From the NCBI GenBank assembly GCA_964030475.1, contig CAXIPT010000002.1, forward strand, positions 17,341,893-17,405,892: DNA of 64,000 bases, in the 5' to 3' direction. Shown here in pieces: positions 38,906 through 50,599 of this stretch (the stretch's first letter is position 1; each line of letters starts with the position of its first letter). The position numbers were made by a program, and so were the translations under genes. The stretch is from Tethya wilhelma (lineage: Eukaryota > Porifera > Demospongiae > Tethyida > Tethyidae). The notes beneath the pieces are model-generated. The model was not told the DNA's origin and searched no databases. It was given only the letters and a program-made list of their open reading frames with translations.

Positions 38906-41192
38906 GTCTCTCAAAGGTGGCACTGTTGTCGTCATCCCCACCCGTCTTCTTCAATCGTAAGATGGGCAGTTTAGGATGAAACCCACCTCCCCTGTGTGGG
39001 GACAAAGGAGAAACTGATATCAACACTTTGCCAGTGATAACTGATCAGTGTTTTGTGATGTGCATTCAGTGACACACTAACACCAATTATCATCAACTAA
39101 CTACCTGTCACTCAACCCTGGTGGTGGCTGACAACTGAGGAAACACCTTAGTTTCCTTCAAGAGATGAATAAGATTATGTGGTTTGAACCTCTTCCACCA
39201 GCCAGGCCACACAAGTGAAAACTTAATCTCATTGGTCAGTCACAGTACACAATACATAATCATGAGGCATGCAAATTCCTCAACAAACAAGACTATGTGT
39301 AGTACAAGTGACTTCCATAAATGGAATGAGGGTCATTTGGTTTTCAAAGCACATTTCATTAACCCTCGGCGTGCGTGCGTAGCACGTGCGGAGGGTTACA
39401 GTAGTCGTTTTGTGTGTGTGTGCGTCTGTCTGTTACGGGATAATCTGGAGAACGGCAACTCTATGGTCAAAATGGATGGTACTTACGTTCATGAATCGAA
39501 GTTATCTTGAAATATTATGTTTGGCATCTTGCAAAACGCTGTAGTTTTTGAGATCTGAGGCTTCGTGACTTTTGTATTGAAGCATAAGGCTTACGCCACG
39601 CATACGCCCAAGTAGGTGTGCGGTATTTAGAATGTACACATGGACCGACTGCTTTTGCGAGCCCTTACTGTGTTCTTCGTAGATATCTGCTTTAATCCGC
39701 TGATTGGGTGTTCTTTGAGTTGTGAGTTGCTAGCTATATCTTGTACTTAGCCTCGTCCCCAGGCCCAAAAGAGGGCCTGGTGTTTATTGACTGCGCATGC
39801 GCGAAACTGCAGCGAAATTTTTGGGGATTTACAGTCCTACCTGACCTAACTGCTGCTGCTATTCCACTCTCTTCTTCTGGAAATATATCAAGTAAGCGCT
39901 TGGAAAGAGCCAAGCGTTCTTTTAGCTGCTCCATGCCTAGCGCTTCGAATAATACCGATGACGTAATCCAGTAAATGGAGTATACGGACAATTTTACGGT
40001 GAAATTTACGATGTACCCAGATTTTGGGTACAAACTGGCGCATGCGCAGTCAATAGATACCAGGCCCTCTTTTGGGCCTGGGGACGAGGCTAATCTTGTA
40101 CTCTGCTAGCAATTTTGTCGAATCGTAGAAACCAAGACAAGAAATGTACAGCTGCCAAAAGAGCTAGTGAAACATAGCAACCGTCCGTCAGAAAGCTTAT
40201 CGTAGAGTAAGTGATAATAGGTCAAAAGTATCCAAGCGTACTAATGAGTCAGAGCAGCAGAGAGTTGATCGTAGATTTAGCAATAAGTTTCACAAAATTC
40301 CGATCTTGAATCACCTATTCTGAGATCGCAAACCCGCAATGCATGTGAGCTCGCCGCGCCAATCGCCGAGGGTTTAGCACTTTAGTGCTTTTCATTTTTG
40401 TGGAACTAAAATCCGCTACATATATGCTCTACTTAATGTATATCTACAATTCTAGGACATCACATGACTTGACTGAATGGGATAGAAAGAAAAAACTTTT
40501 GGGGTGATTATAATAATGACTCAAAAGCAGGTGATATTGCCTCACAACATGTGTACACTCCAAACCAATATAGTAGTGTGGGGCTGTCCTTTATGAATAC
40601 AGAGGCTGGACTCAAAGTACAAGTACAACAAAAGAGAAAGAGCCACCCACTGAGTTTTTAGTTTGAGATTTCAAAATCCCAAAAGTGTAGACTTTTTTTT
40701 AAAGTCACATATTGAAAAACACACCACAACCACATACCCAGAAGCCTCTTGAGCACCATCTTCTTGTCTGGCCTGGGAGAGACCAGGTGGAGGGGGTCTT
40801 TCTCCCATCTGCTGTCTTGGAGCTAGTAGAGCTGGCTTGTTGGCTTCCACAGGTCCAGCCCCAGTTCCCTGTTGGGAGGTTGGTAGAGGTACCACTTGTT
40901 GAGGTATTTGAATGGGTACATGTTGATGAGGTGGAGGGAACACAGTGACATTAGGACGCACATCCTTAAGTGAGGGTATCTTGGCCGGTGATGCACTGGT
41001 CACATTGACTCCTTTTGAGAGTGTGAGGGGTTGCGTTGAATGTGGCGTAGGGAACACGGCTGGTTGTGGCATTGACAGGTTAGGAACAGTCGGTGGAGTG
41101 ATTGTCATTCCCACACTGGCCTTTTCAGTCGTCATACCAGGCTCTCCTCCACCAGGATTCAAGACCAGGCCACTTTCTGCTACTGCAGACAT
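32841..41192 (-). CDS. ZMYND8: ZMYND8-like chromatin reader (PHD, bromodomain, PWWP, MYND)
   Basis: About 15 exons from [14 protein letters not shown] (41192) to QGFFKASF (stop at 32841). The PHD finger is at 38641-38793 ([20 protein letters not shown] to WYCPVCK). The bromodomain is spread over exons at about 38393-38479, 38043-38140, 37874-37966 and 37752-37808 ([31 protein letters not shown]). PWWP follows at 37283-37519 ([28 protein letters not shown]). After a long Ser-rich exon and a coiled coil comes the MYND zinc finger at about 34168-34263 ([24 protein letters not shown]). Low-complexity Ser-Gly and Gln-Ala runs flank the finger's C-terminal side. This PHD-bromo-PWWP order is typical of ZMYND8/ZMYND11, which read histone marks and recruit corepressors. 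The exon starting at 37151 is partly duplicated (411 bp). Confidence 0.93.
33840..33893 (-). repeat. Gln-Ala coding repeat in ZMYND8
   Basis: A hexanucleotide repeat encoding about nine Gln-Ala pairs downstream of the MYND finger. It is a low-complexity, probably length-variable coding tract. Confidence 0.75.
36417..36827. repeat. 411-bp tandem duplication in ZMYND8, copy nearer the 3' end
   Basis: Matches about 36828-37238 at an offset of 411 bp with about four differences. The unit holds the end of one intron, its acceptor AG and the first part of the long coding exon ([16 protein letters not shown] to PLSNHVSTT). 411 is divisible by three. Confidence 0.8.
36828..37238. repeat. 411-bp tandem duplication in ZMYND8, copy nearer the 5' end
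   Basis: The second copy, next to a GT microsatellite (37232-37282). Because each copy has its own acceptor, the mRNA may contain one or both coding segments, and the intronic piece between them is also open in frame. Confidence 0.8.
37232..37282. repeat. CA/GT microsatellite starting at a ZMYND8 splice donor
   Basis: On the sense (minus) strand this is a GT repeat that begins directly at the donor of the exon ending FFGQHDR, so the donor GT is the first repeat unit. Confidence 0.8.
38866..38903. repeat. CA/GT microsatellite starting at a ZMYND8 splice donor
   Basis: On the minus strand a GT repeat begins immediately after the exon end NSATFERQ, forming the donor. Confidence 0.8.
39361..40375. 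mobile_element. Larger inverted-repeat element in ZMYND8 intron 1, interrupted by a MITE
   Basis: The left end AACCCTCGGCG (39361) is repeated as its reverse complement CGCCGAGGGTT at about 40365-40375. The left end itself also forms a short palindrome (39361-39398). No transposase is encoded. A second element sits inside it at 39748-40092, so this one is older. Confidence 0.5.
39748..40092. mobile_element. 345-bp MITE with about 55-bp terminal inverted repeats and a 10-bp target duplication
   Basis: Both ends start TAGCCTCGTCCCCAGGCCCA on their own strand and stay nearly identical for about 55 bp, to a GCGCATGCGC motif. A direct repeat ATCTTGTACT flanks it at 39738-39747 and 40093-40102. 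Long terminal inverted repeats with a 9-10 bp target duplication are typical of Mutator-like (MULE) elements. It has no coding capacity of its own. Confidence 0.85.
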
Positions 41193-42382
41193 TTTCTGAA
41201 GAGATGAAATGATACTCTTTTAAACCAACCCACCTTGCATAAGTTTCAAAAACTATCATGTACGAAGCTAAATGACGGGAGTAGTATAAAATTGACAACT
41301 TGATATGTCACATACGCTCATGTGCACGGAAGGTTGTCAAGACTTACCTATCTCGCAAATCGTTCGAGTTTTAGGTTCGCTTGAACAGTGGGACACCTAT
41401 GTAACAGTGCAGGGTAAGAATAGGCGATTTACATCGCTAGTTTGGCCTTCTTTCCAACGAACACCTTTTGGTAGCTGGTTCACTGCCGTACCACGGGCAA
41501 TCTAAAAAATTTTTTTGATAACCGTAGACTAATGAATGTCAGGAAACCACAAATATGTGCCCACTTTGCACATGAATATCAACACATATTGGTATCATTG
41601 TTGAGCTGTTTTTGCACGATTTGTAATGCTATAAAACAGGCCTAGTGAAACAACTTTACAAAGGTAGCAATCTTATTATGGTCATTGTTTGAGAAATAAT
41701 CGTCAAGTACATAAGTAATCATAGAAGAACAGCATACAAAAACTACTTTGTGGTTTGTCAACTAGTAGAAGCATTATCTTGGTCAGGTTCTTGTGAAAAA
41801 AGAACAACCTCAGGCCTCTCTAGCTAAGAGGCCTGTTTACGTAAGATTGGGACTTCCATAATGGCACAATGGGAGCGCAAGAGTTTACGAGTAAATCCTA
41901 GTGGGCGTGGTCTATTGTGCCACGTGGCGAAACTGTCTTTTGTTTTGCAAGAAGTTTTGTGTTTACTAGTAAAAGGTAAGTTTGTGCGTTAAAAGACAAA
42001 TGGTGTATTAATATGAGCTGTGTGTTGTCTTTTTATAAACTGGATTTGTGCATATGTGCGATCTAGACTTAAACTCATGATTGGTTTCCGTAAAAAAGCT
42101 TGTTTACACGTTTTCTAACATGGTTTTGTAAGGGAACTGCAGTTTTTGAAATCGAAGTCGTGCATTGTGATTATCAATTGTAGTATAATTTGCAACATGA
42201 ACTATCTGTTGCGATTTTGCTTTATACAAATCAATTTTTGCAGCACCTTACTAGGTGGGCATTATTTGGAGTACAAGCATGTGACTCTGGACAAAGAAAT
42301 TTTGACAAGATGATTATAACTACTTTTCCCAACACATGTTTACTAGGTGCAGTTGCTCCCTCACTAGTTCGAGCAGCCCGTC
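41193..42382. promoter_or_regulatory. Divergent promoter region between ZMYND8 and TRAM
   Basis: 1.19 kb between the two start codons. An in-frame-looking ATG at about 41861 (MAQWERKSLRV) does not resemble TRAM and could be a 5' leader exon. No TATA box was recognised. Confidence 0.45.
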
Positions 42383-42904
42383 ATGTACTTGCGTAAACCT
42401 CACAATAAAGATGGTCCACCCGTCTTTAGCAACGAGTTTATCATCCAGAACCATGCTGACATCATCTCATGTGTGTGCATGGTAATCTTCATGGGGCTCA
42501 TACCACAGGTACTGTGTGTGTACTTGTGTGCATGTGTGCATATATATGTCATTGGAATTCAGTTTATAGATACACTTGGGACTATGAGTCAGTTAGCTTT
42601 CAGTTCTGCATATACAGTACGTGTGTATGCAGCTGGTGTGTTTGATCGTTGCTATACAGTACCAGTGTGATGTTAGTTGCAGAACTGTTGTTGCCTTCCT
42701 TCAATTCTCACTGTGTCAAATAGTTGTGGTTTTATATAGCTGTCCTGCACATGTCTATTCCTCCTGTGCAGTTCACTAACCCTCTTGCTTCCAGTATCAT
42801 CTTTGTACAGTACAACAAGACAGTGGAACCAGAGGAAGTGCAGCAAGGTAGGTAAAGCTTCATGATGGCAAACAGCCTCATCCTATCTCTTACTACTACT
42901 ACTA

Positions 42905-42970
<66 letters not shown>

Positions 42971-43154
42971 TACTCCATCCTCTCGTGTCGATAACAAGCC
43001 TCTTCCCGAGACCTACTATCAACACGGGGTGTTGGATGCACTCAACATAGTCTTCTATGGGTTGGTGTGGATCATCATCCACGCTCTAATCCAAGAATAC
43101 ATCTGGGAGGTATGTGCAACAGGAGATACTTAATGAAAGATTTGTTACTATGGT

Positions 43155-43190
<36 letters not shown>

Positions 43191-45475
43191 GCTGCAGCGC
43201 ACAGTCAAGCGTCTCAGGCTCTCTAAAGTAAAGCTCTCCAAGTACTATGACTCTGGTTGTCTGGTTGTCTTCTATCTTGTCTCAGTTGTTTGGGGGATTG
43301 ACTACATTGTAAAGGTGATGGCTACCACTTTGTAGCAATTGTGTCACTACAGTAATCTTAGTGTGTTGCAATTTGTTTACATGGTACCTCTTCTATTGTG
43401 ACACGTGTCCAAATTATGTTAATAGGAAGGTCTTGTGTTGAACTGGTCCCTGCTCTGGGAAGGCTACCCTCACACTGATATGGGACTATCCCTCAAGTTT
43501 TACATGCTCAATCAGGTCTGTACCTGTTGTGTGATGCTACATATAGGGGTCATTTGTTTGATCGTCCATGGTTGTTGATTTTTAGCCACGTTCTTTCCTT
43601 CTAGATGGCCTTCTGGCTTCATTGCTACCCTGAACTGTATTTCATGAGAGTCAAGAAAGTTTGTGATAACCTGTTAGTGTGTTTTCATAAGATTATGTTT
43701 GTTTTTTTGTGACTTGTTTAGGATAAGATGTACTCCAAGATTGTCCTGTACACTTCATCTTTGCTGCTAATAGCAGGGGCTTACTCCATGATGTAAGTTA
43801 GCATTAGATCAGAGACCATCCACCTTACCCATTACTGTTTTTACTCCAGGCTGCAGCGATTTGCAGTCATCTTGCTGGTGCTCCATTACTCTGTCGAGTT
43901 TCTCTTCCATGCCTCTCGTCTCCTCCACTATCATGGCAAGGACGATGTTGCATTCCCTGGGTAAGCAGCTGCAGATCGACTAGTAGCTTGCCTACATGAT
44001 GCTACAACTTCAAGAGCGTTTTTTAAATTTGTTTTTGTGTCTCTCCTCAGGTTCAAAGTATGGAAGGTGCTGTTTGTTCTAGTGAGGGTGTTGACAGTGT
44101 TCATTTCAGTGCTTACACTGTGGTATGTTCACACACTCTGAAACCCAATACAATGGTGCCCACCATACCACCTCCTATTGTGTAGGTTTGGCCTGGGTAA
44201 GGTCCATGACCAGCTCCAGCTGGAGGCTGCCACCAGGGAGGAGGAGCCAACTGCTGCTCCCCCACCCCCTTCTGAGGATGACAATACCACTGGTACTGCT
44301 GCCGCTGAAGATGGACAGCACTTGATTGAGATCAACTTCACTGAGTGGCCTTACAGGTATGTCTTAAGCCTTTTTGTAGCTGTGCTACCGCATAGCGGGT
44401 AAAGTTGGCGAATTGGCAAATTATTCTGCAAATTTGCCAAATTAAAAATCACCAATCAGTTTTTATATGCACGTACGCGCATTTAAACAATGCAGCGCGC
44501 AAATTTAAATCACCAATCATGCCAAATTGCGAACTCACCAAATTTTAAGCCCACCAAATTTACCTCCTATAATTATATGGTATACAAGGAGTGGGGCTCG
44601 CTTCGCTCGCCCACTCCTTGTTTGTGTATGTTTATAGGATCAGTTACTATAACTCAAACAATAGTATATAGCTAAGATAAAATTGATGAGCAAAGCTATT
44701 CATTGTGTATATATACCGGTATATAATAATAATTCTTCTATGGTCAGTTGGCTTAGAACAACCTTTGCAGTTGAAGCAACACACAACAATCACATCAATA
44801 CTGGCATAAGCAATTGGAAACTCAAAGGGAATCAACGCTGCATGTATGCACTGCTTAGTCAGTGCTATGGTGCTACTTTGCTTTGGCCAGCTCAGCAATT
44901 TACCTCACTACGTGACGTCACAAACGACCCTTTTCCGACTTCCGCCATTTTTTTTTAGGACGTGGCTAGAGTACCGGTAGTCCGTATACTTTCCTATTGC
45001 TTTTGTATTGCAGAATTACGTAATATACAGTATCCGGATTTTGCCGGTGCTGCATTAAAGTACCGGCACCATTGACTGCAATATATTTAGCTTAGTTTTA
45101 ATACGGTGACCGGTACTCTAGCCACAGCGTTTTTTTTTTAATCAGCTGGCAAAGAAACTCGTTATCTGGCTGGCTGTGTTTCGTGTAGAGCGACAGAGAA
45201 GCAGACTCCCAGAAGCGAAAGCTCTCCCCTTGCTACGCTTCTTTTGTGAAAGATTGGCTGCTCAATCACACTTCTTTGTCCGATATGGATGCCACTGGTA
45301 AGCCTTGTCAGCGATCTCAAAAACAGTCAGCCATACTTGTAGCGCCTATGTTTCTATCGCTAGCACTATCTAAGCTAGCTTTCTAGGCACACTTTTCGTA
45401 GCTTGCATTTTCCAGAGTCTAGAAAAAAAGTAGCATTTTAGCTCGAGGTCCGCACCACTTCCGGTGAACTCCCGT

Positions 45476-45509
<34 letters not shown>

Positions 45510-45829
45510 CAGACACACAAAACTTTGCTTATAATATGATTGTAGTGATATAATTAAGTATCTTCTCGATCACTTCTACAGGCTGCTTGGACTGAGTTTT
45601 GTCCTCTTCCTTCAGCTGTGGATTGGTTGGACCTTCCTCAACTACCAGATGGAGAGGTCTGGCTCCACTGACAAGCAAAAGCAGGGTGATGAACCCACAG
45701 GTCTGAGTGTACTTTGTTGAATCAGTAGATGTTTGATTTGATGATGTGTTTTGTTCTCTACTAGGCAAGAGAGGGAAAGGTGTAGCCAAGAAGAATGACA
45801 AGAAAACAACCAAAGCCAAGACATCGTGA
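42383..45829 (+). CDS. TRAM1: TRAM, translocating chain-associated membrane protein
   Basis: Twelve exons: 42383-42508, 42772-42847, 42970-43109, 43198-43314, 43426-43515, 43605-43658, 43722-43792, 43850-43960, 44051-44122, 44186-44356, 45582-45685 and 45765-45829. TRAM is an ER multi-pass protein beside the Sec61 channel. Motifs match the family: N-terminal PPVFSNEFIIQNHADIISCV, the TLC-domain segment FWLHCYPELYFMRVKK, LLVLHYSVEFLFHASRLL, and the final FLQLWIGWTFLNYQMER. The start at 42383 (MYLRKPHNKDGPP) gives the usual N-terminal length. The C-terminal tail is Lys-rich. An acidic and Pro-rich insert (EEEPTAAPPPPSEDD) is present in exon 10. Intron 2 ends in a CA repeat that supplies the acceptor, and intron 10 is 1.2 kb with repeat elements. 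Confidence 0.93.
42907..42969. repeat. CA microsatellite ending at a TRAM splice acceptor
   Basis: About 30 AC units, with one GC interruption, run into the AG at 42968-42969 that begins exon 3. Phase is confirmed: EVQQ|DTPSSRVDN. Confidence 0.85.
44388..44581. repeat. Diverged inverted-repeat element in TRAM intron 10
   Basis: Begins TACCGCATAGCGGGTAAAG and ends with a loose reverse complement (TTTACCTCCTATAATTATATGGTA). The interior is rich in AATTTGCC/GGCAAATT words. The left end resembles that of the element at 16003-16212. It may be an old member of that family. Confidence 0.4.
44962..45125. mobile_element. 164-bp MITE-like element in TRAM intron 10
   Basis: Perfect 17-bp terminal inverted repeats: GTGGCTAGAGTACCGGT at 44962-44978 and its reverse complement at 45109-45125. 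It is non-coding. T-rich tracts flank both sides, so the target duplication is unclear. Confidence 0.6.
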
Positions 45830-46264
45830 AACTTTGTAGTTGAACTTTTTTTCTATTGTAGGATCATAGGTGTTGTTTATCCAATTTTGAAAAAGTATTG
45901 AATCCTAGAACCCAAAATTAACTAGTTGTACACTGAGTGCAGTTAATTGCCTCGCGCGCGACGTTTATGGTAAGGATCATCACGATCACGAGCATGCAGC
46001 TAGCTTGTTTCAAACCGGAACAATTTTTGCCAAATTGGCCCCGTTTTCATCCGGTGTTCATGACGTATAATTGGATTTTACTTCCGCAATTATTGGCAAA
46101 CCGGAACAATTTTTGCCCGTTTTCATCCGGTGTTGATGACGTGTAATTGGATTTTACTTCCACAATTTTTGGCCCTGCAAGATTACACTGCCTCGCGCTA
46201 AGGCGCTCGGCAATAATATTGTCATCACAACAAAAACACAAATACTATAATTAGCATGATGTAA
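45830..46264. repeat. Convergent intergenic region with two tandem copies of an about 80-bp unit
   Basis: Two copies near 46014-46088 and 46099-46165 share AACCGGAACAATTTTTGCC, TTTTCATCCGGTGTT, ATGACGT and TAATTGGATTTTACTTCC. GC-rich CTCGCGCG words bracket the pair at about 45951 and 46192, which may mark the ends of a short repeat element. No gene was seen. Confidence 0.55.
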
Positions 46265-49200
46265 TCAAGCAGCTGCAGCAGCAATAGTTGGTAGCATCAT
46301 TCTTTTATATTCAACCTCACAAGATTTGTAGCTATCACTGTCAACAGGCCTGGAATAGCGTCTCTCCTGTAGAGGGATGAACCCATTATCAATCACTTGC
46401 CATTGCTACTCATAATCATGATCATGATTGAGACAAAATTATTGTTGATACTATATACCTCTTCTGTAAGAAATTTCACCAGATTCTGTCTTTTTATCGT
46501 ATCTTGGTCTAATTCCTGCTTTGCACTTGGCACTGTGTAACCCTCCTAAACACACACAACACAACAAAATAACTCATGACTGATAAAAAGAGACTACCAT
46601 CTTAATTGATGTACAGTTACTGTACAGTACCTTGAACATTGGAAAAGACAAGGTAGGTCCAAGTTTAATTTCAACTGGGTCTGGTTCAGCTCTAGCTGTC
46701 TCTTGGTCACCATCAGAGGTTGGCTGGACTGTGGTTGTCTCTTCCAATGGTTCAGTGACTTCCAATTGAGCACTCTTGATCAGTGATGAAAGCCGAACCA
46801 TTTCCATTGTCTCACTTGAAGCTTCAGCAACCCTTGTCCTCTGTATTATGTGATTGTTTATAATTGTCAATGTGTGCCCACTGAATAATACTACCTAGTA
46901 GGTTAGAATACTTGAACGCACCTCTAACAGTAGCTTTTTGATTTTTGGCCAATGGTTAAAGGTTTTTGCAATACCTACCACACTCTGACCATTCTGAAAT
47001 TCAAGACAACAATGGCAGTGTGCACTCATATATAGCTTGATGTACAACTTACGCTGTCCTTGATGTCAGCTCTAGCTCCATTTTCTAACAAAATTTTGAC
47101 TGAATCACAATCACCATTCTTTGCAGCAAACATGAGTGGTGTCCAGTTAGCATACTGTGTAGAGGGTATATATGACTGTACAACTGATATACTGGTACAT
47201 ACATGTAGCCATGTTATATTATAGCTATAACGAACCTTCTCTGCTTGAGAGTTAACATCTATGCCTTTAGTTTCACTCAACATTTTCGTGATCTCTTTAT
47301 TGCCAGATTTGGTTGCAATCATTAGTGGAGTCAGACCCATCTGTCATCATTATATCATGAAGCAAGAGTAATTGATATAAGTATTGTGGCACAATGCAGT
47401 AGATATGTACTTTGTCCTTGATCTCCAAATCAGCCTCGTATTTGATGAATTTCTCAACGATTTCTTTGTGTCCCTTGTAGCATGCTATGTGGATGGCTGC
47501 TTGGTTTTTCTGTAGGTCAAAATAATCATCTTCCACTAATTAAATATTCCTAATTGAAACTATAGTATATATACCTTATTTCTGCGGTTTAAATCAGCTT
47601 TACATTGGGCCAGTGTTTCGACCACTTCAGTGTGTCCCTTCGTAGCTGCAACCATCAAGGCAAATGTCTCCTCTTTCTATAATGGACAGACAATAATATT
47701 GCTCAACACATTATTGATAAGAGTGCAACATATAGTATGTGTACACAACCACAACACCACATCCGTTTACCTTTTCCAGGTGGTCAAGATCAGCATGACT
47801 CTCAGCTAGTAGCTTCACAAACTCTGCGTGGCCATCTTGGCTTGCTTGCATCACTGGAGTCCAGCCATTCTGAAAGAGGTGTATACACTGATAAACGGTG
47901 ATCCTGATGGGGAACACAATTAAGTCACTATAATGTACATGTACTGAACCCTACTTTAGCCTCAACATTTGGATCAGCACCATGGCCAAGAAGATACACA
48001 CACACTCGTTTCAGGTTTTCTTTTTTCTTGGGGTCAGTACTAATTCTAGCACCATAGTAGTCTCTACACTGAGATGCCCACATCAGTGCATTCCAGCCAA
48101 ACTGTGGTAATGAATTACAACACATAATATCGATGATAAATCAAAAGTACCGATGAAAATACTGACTTTGTTTTTCTCGTTCACAAGTGCACCATTCCCT
48201 AACAGCAGTTTCACGGCTTCATGATGTCCATTTCTACTTGCAAGAATCAATGCAGACCAGTTGCCCTAGAGTTTAAAGTTCAAAGAGCATAAACTTATGA
48301 CATTGCATGACCGGTGATAAGTTTACTCACTGTGGCTCTAACATTGGGATCTGCACCATTTAGCAAAAGAACCTTGACAACATTAGCGTGACCATTATGA
48401 CTAGCCCACATCAGTGGAGTCCATCGGTACTGTGAGGAACCATATGACATTGAATGAATAGAAGCCTTATAATGTCTCACATTACATTGTGTTTGTTAAG
48501 TGAGTAACTTTCTAGTAACTTACAGGATCCTTTTCTTTACAGTTTGGTTCCGCTCCATTCTTCAATAGCTCCTGCACACTTTCAGCATTACCTCGTCTCG
48601 CAGCCCATATCTGTAGGGCATTGTATACACAAAAATTAATCATAGTTGTATGTTTCTTGGGGTATCCATAATGATATATAAAAGACCTATGTACCAGTTT
48701 CACATTCAAGACACCAACTTGTGCCCAAGAAAGACCAGATCGCATTAAATTAGTAAATCTCTTCAGTATTGTTGGTCTGGTAGGCTGGATCTACATTAAA
48801 CAATCGTGTACATGATGTGATACACAATAGGGCAATAGAACTAACCTCTTGTGTTGTTTCATCGTCTGCATGCTCCTCAGGAGTTTCACTTTCCGGATCC
48901 ATCAGGTATTCACTAAGTGGACCTCTAGATGGTTCATCGAGTCTTCTTGGTAGGGCATGGTCAGATTCTCCCTTTAGAGAGCACACGTAATGTGATAGCA
49001 TAAACTGATAACATTACTCTTTGGGTCACATCAAGAGGCTTACCATGTCAACGTGTTCACTGTCCTTGAAAACACATTCATCATCAACAAATACCTCTAG
49101 AATCTCATGACTTCGGAAAAATTCAGATGCATCAGAGATTCTTTCAAGGATTTGTTCGACTATGATGTGATGTACTCGCCAAACTATAATCAGTGAGCCA

Positions 49201-50441
49201 GCAATGACAGTATCTAGGAGTGCTGAGAGAGGAGGCAATTGGAATTTGTCAGCTAGGTATCTCCAAAGGTCATCGATATACTTCAGCGTCTTGTTTCTGA
49301 TCTTTGTGTTTAATTTGAGACGGAGCTTTTTAAAAAATGCCGCATCATAAGTTTTGTCAAGTGGTTCATCAGGATCAGCTTCCTCCTCTGTCTCACACTT
49401 TGAGATATAATCTGCAAGCTTAGTTGTTGCAAGAAATGCCTCAAGTTTTAAGTCATAATCTTTAACCATAGCCTCCAAAGAAAATTGATTTGATTCACTA
49501 GTACCAAATTCTGGGCCAATACTTTCTAGAGGAGGATTATAATGTAAATGGGTGATCAATTGATGCCTTTGCAAAGCAACAAAGATGTCCATAGGATCTT
49601 TAAATTTGGACTCATCGAAGGGAGTGGAAAACAATGATGCTGAGGCAAACAAGGAGGAAAGATGACGATACAAGGAATTCAGCTCAGTATTCATTTCAAT
49701 CAGCTTTTTTGACATTCTTGATAACATTGCTGTAAAATCTGTTCTTAGTTTATCTTCACTTCTCTCGACAACAAGTGGTCCAGATGACATTCCTGAAATT
49801 ACAATAATAATTTATTTGATGAACTACTGTGCAGTAACGGTATGTATAGGCTTAATTTAATAACGTGACACTGAACCTTGAGAGAAAACTGGACTTGTGG
49901 GAGAACTTAGTGATGAAGTTATCGAGGCATTAGGAGAGAGTGGATTACTTGATACAGTGGTTATTGAAGAACTGAGACTGTGACACTCCTTACCTATATA
50001 AAATAGAGGATTATCTATGCCCAAACACATGACTATTGTGGTGTATGTAGAAATAATCTGTTAAACTCTTACTGTAAATTATCACTTATCGATCACTACT
50101 GACAGAAACAGAAAGTAATTTGTTGGCAGTAGATACAGCACCAACTTACTTGCAATTGTTGGACAGTATTTTTTCCCTAATTTTGATCCTAGCTTTGCAG
50201 TATCAGGCAGTGCCTTCAAAGCCTCTACTAGTGCAGCCCAAGTGGGAGCAGGATCAACTCTCTTCAACCACATACTCAGCATTTCACGGAGCCTTTCCTT
50301 CACTGGCTGACTGTCTGCTTTAATGTTCTTCAATTCGCCATCTTCAAAGTCCAGCTGAAGGCCAATGTCATACCACTCATAAGCTACTTCAGTGAGCTCC
50401 CTAACGAGTACTTTCAATTGAGGCTTATCAGTATCAGACAT
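46265..50441 (-). CDS. Death-domain/ankyrin-repeat protein 1 (apparently intact)
   Basis: About 17 exons. Exon 1 (50150-50441) is a death-fold domain: LVRELTEVAYEWYDIGLQLDF, then MLSMWLKRVDPAPTWAALVEALKAL. Next is a Ser-rich linker (49879-49995), then exon 3 (49044-49794) with a coiled coil and an unrecognised domain of about 200 residues (LRLKLNTKIRNKT, DKFQLPPLSALLDTVIAGSLIIVWRV, HEILEVFVDDECVFK), then an acidic linker (PESETPEEHADDE). About ten ankyrin repeats follow, nearly one per exon (e.g. YRWTPLMWASHNGH, NGWTPVMQASQDGH, MGLTPLMIATKSGN, NWTPLMFAAKNGD). The tail ends RMMLPTIAAAAA. No lesion was found. There is no NACHT or kinase domain, so it is not an NLR or RIPK. A cytosolic signalling adaptor or sensor role is inferred from architecture only. 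Confidence 0.8.
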
Positions 50442-50599
50442 TACAAATGTAGATCCATAAGTGGGGCACCATCACCAAGCGATCCGAGCGTCTCTTCTAT
50501 AGTAGTTGACATAGTCAAGTAGAATCTACATTAGTGGTTTGTATTTGTCCCGCCCCTTTGAACATCCATGAATCTTGTCAATGACAAAGATAATAATTA

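Noticed and set aside
39734..40033. 99-codon open frame across the MITE
   Set aside because: It spans the inverted repeat ends and internal element sequence; no transposase similarity was seen.
41861..41973. An upstream coding first exon for TRAM (MAQWERKSLRV)
   Set aside because: It does not resemble the TRAM N-terminus, and the ATG at 42383 already gives the expected start; kept only as a possible leader.
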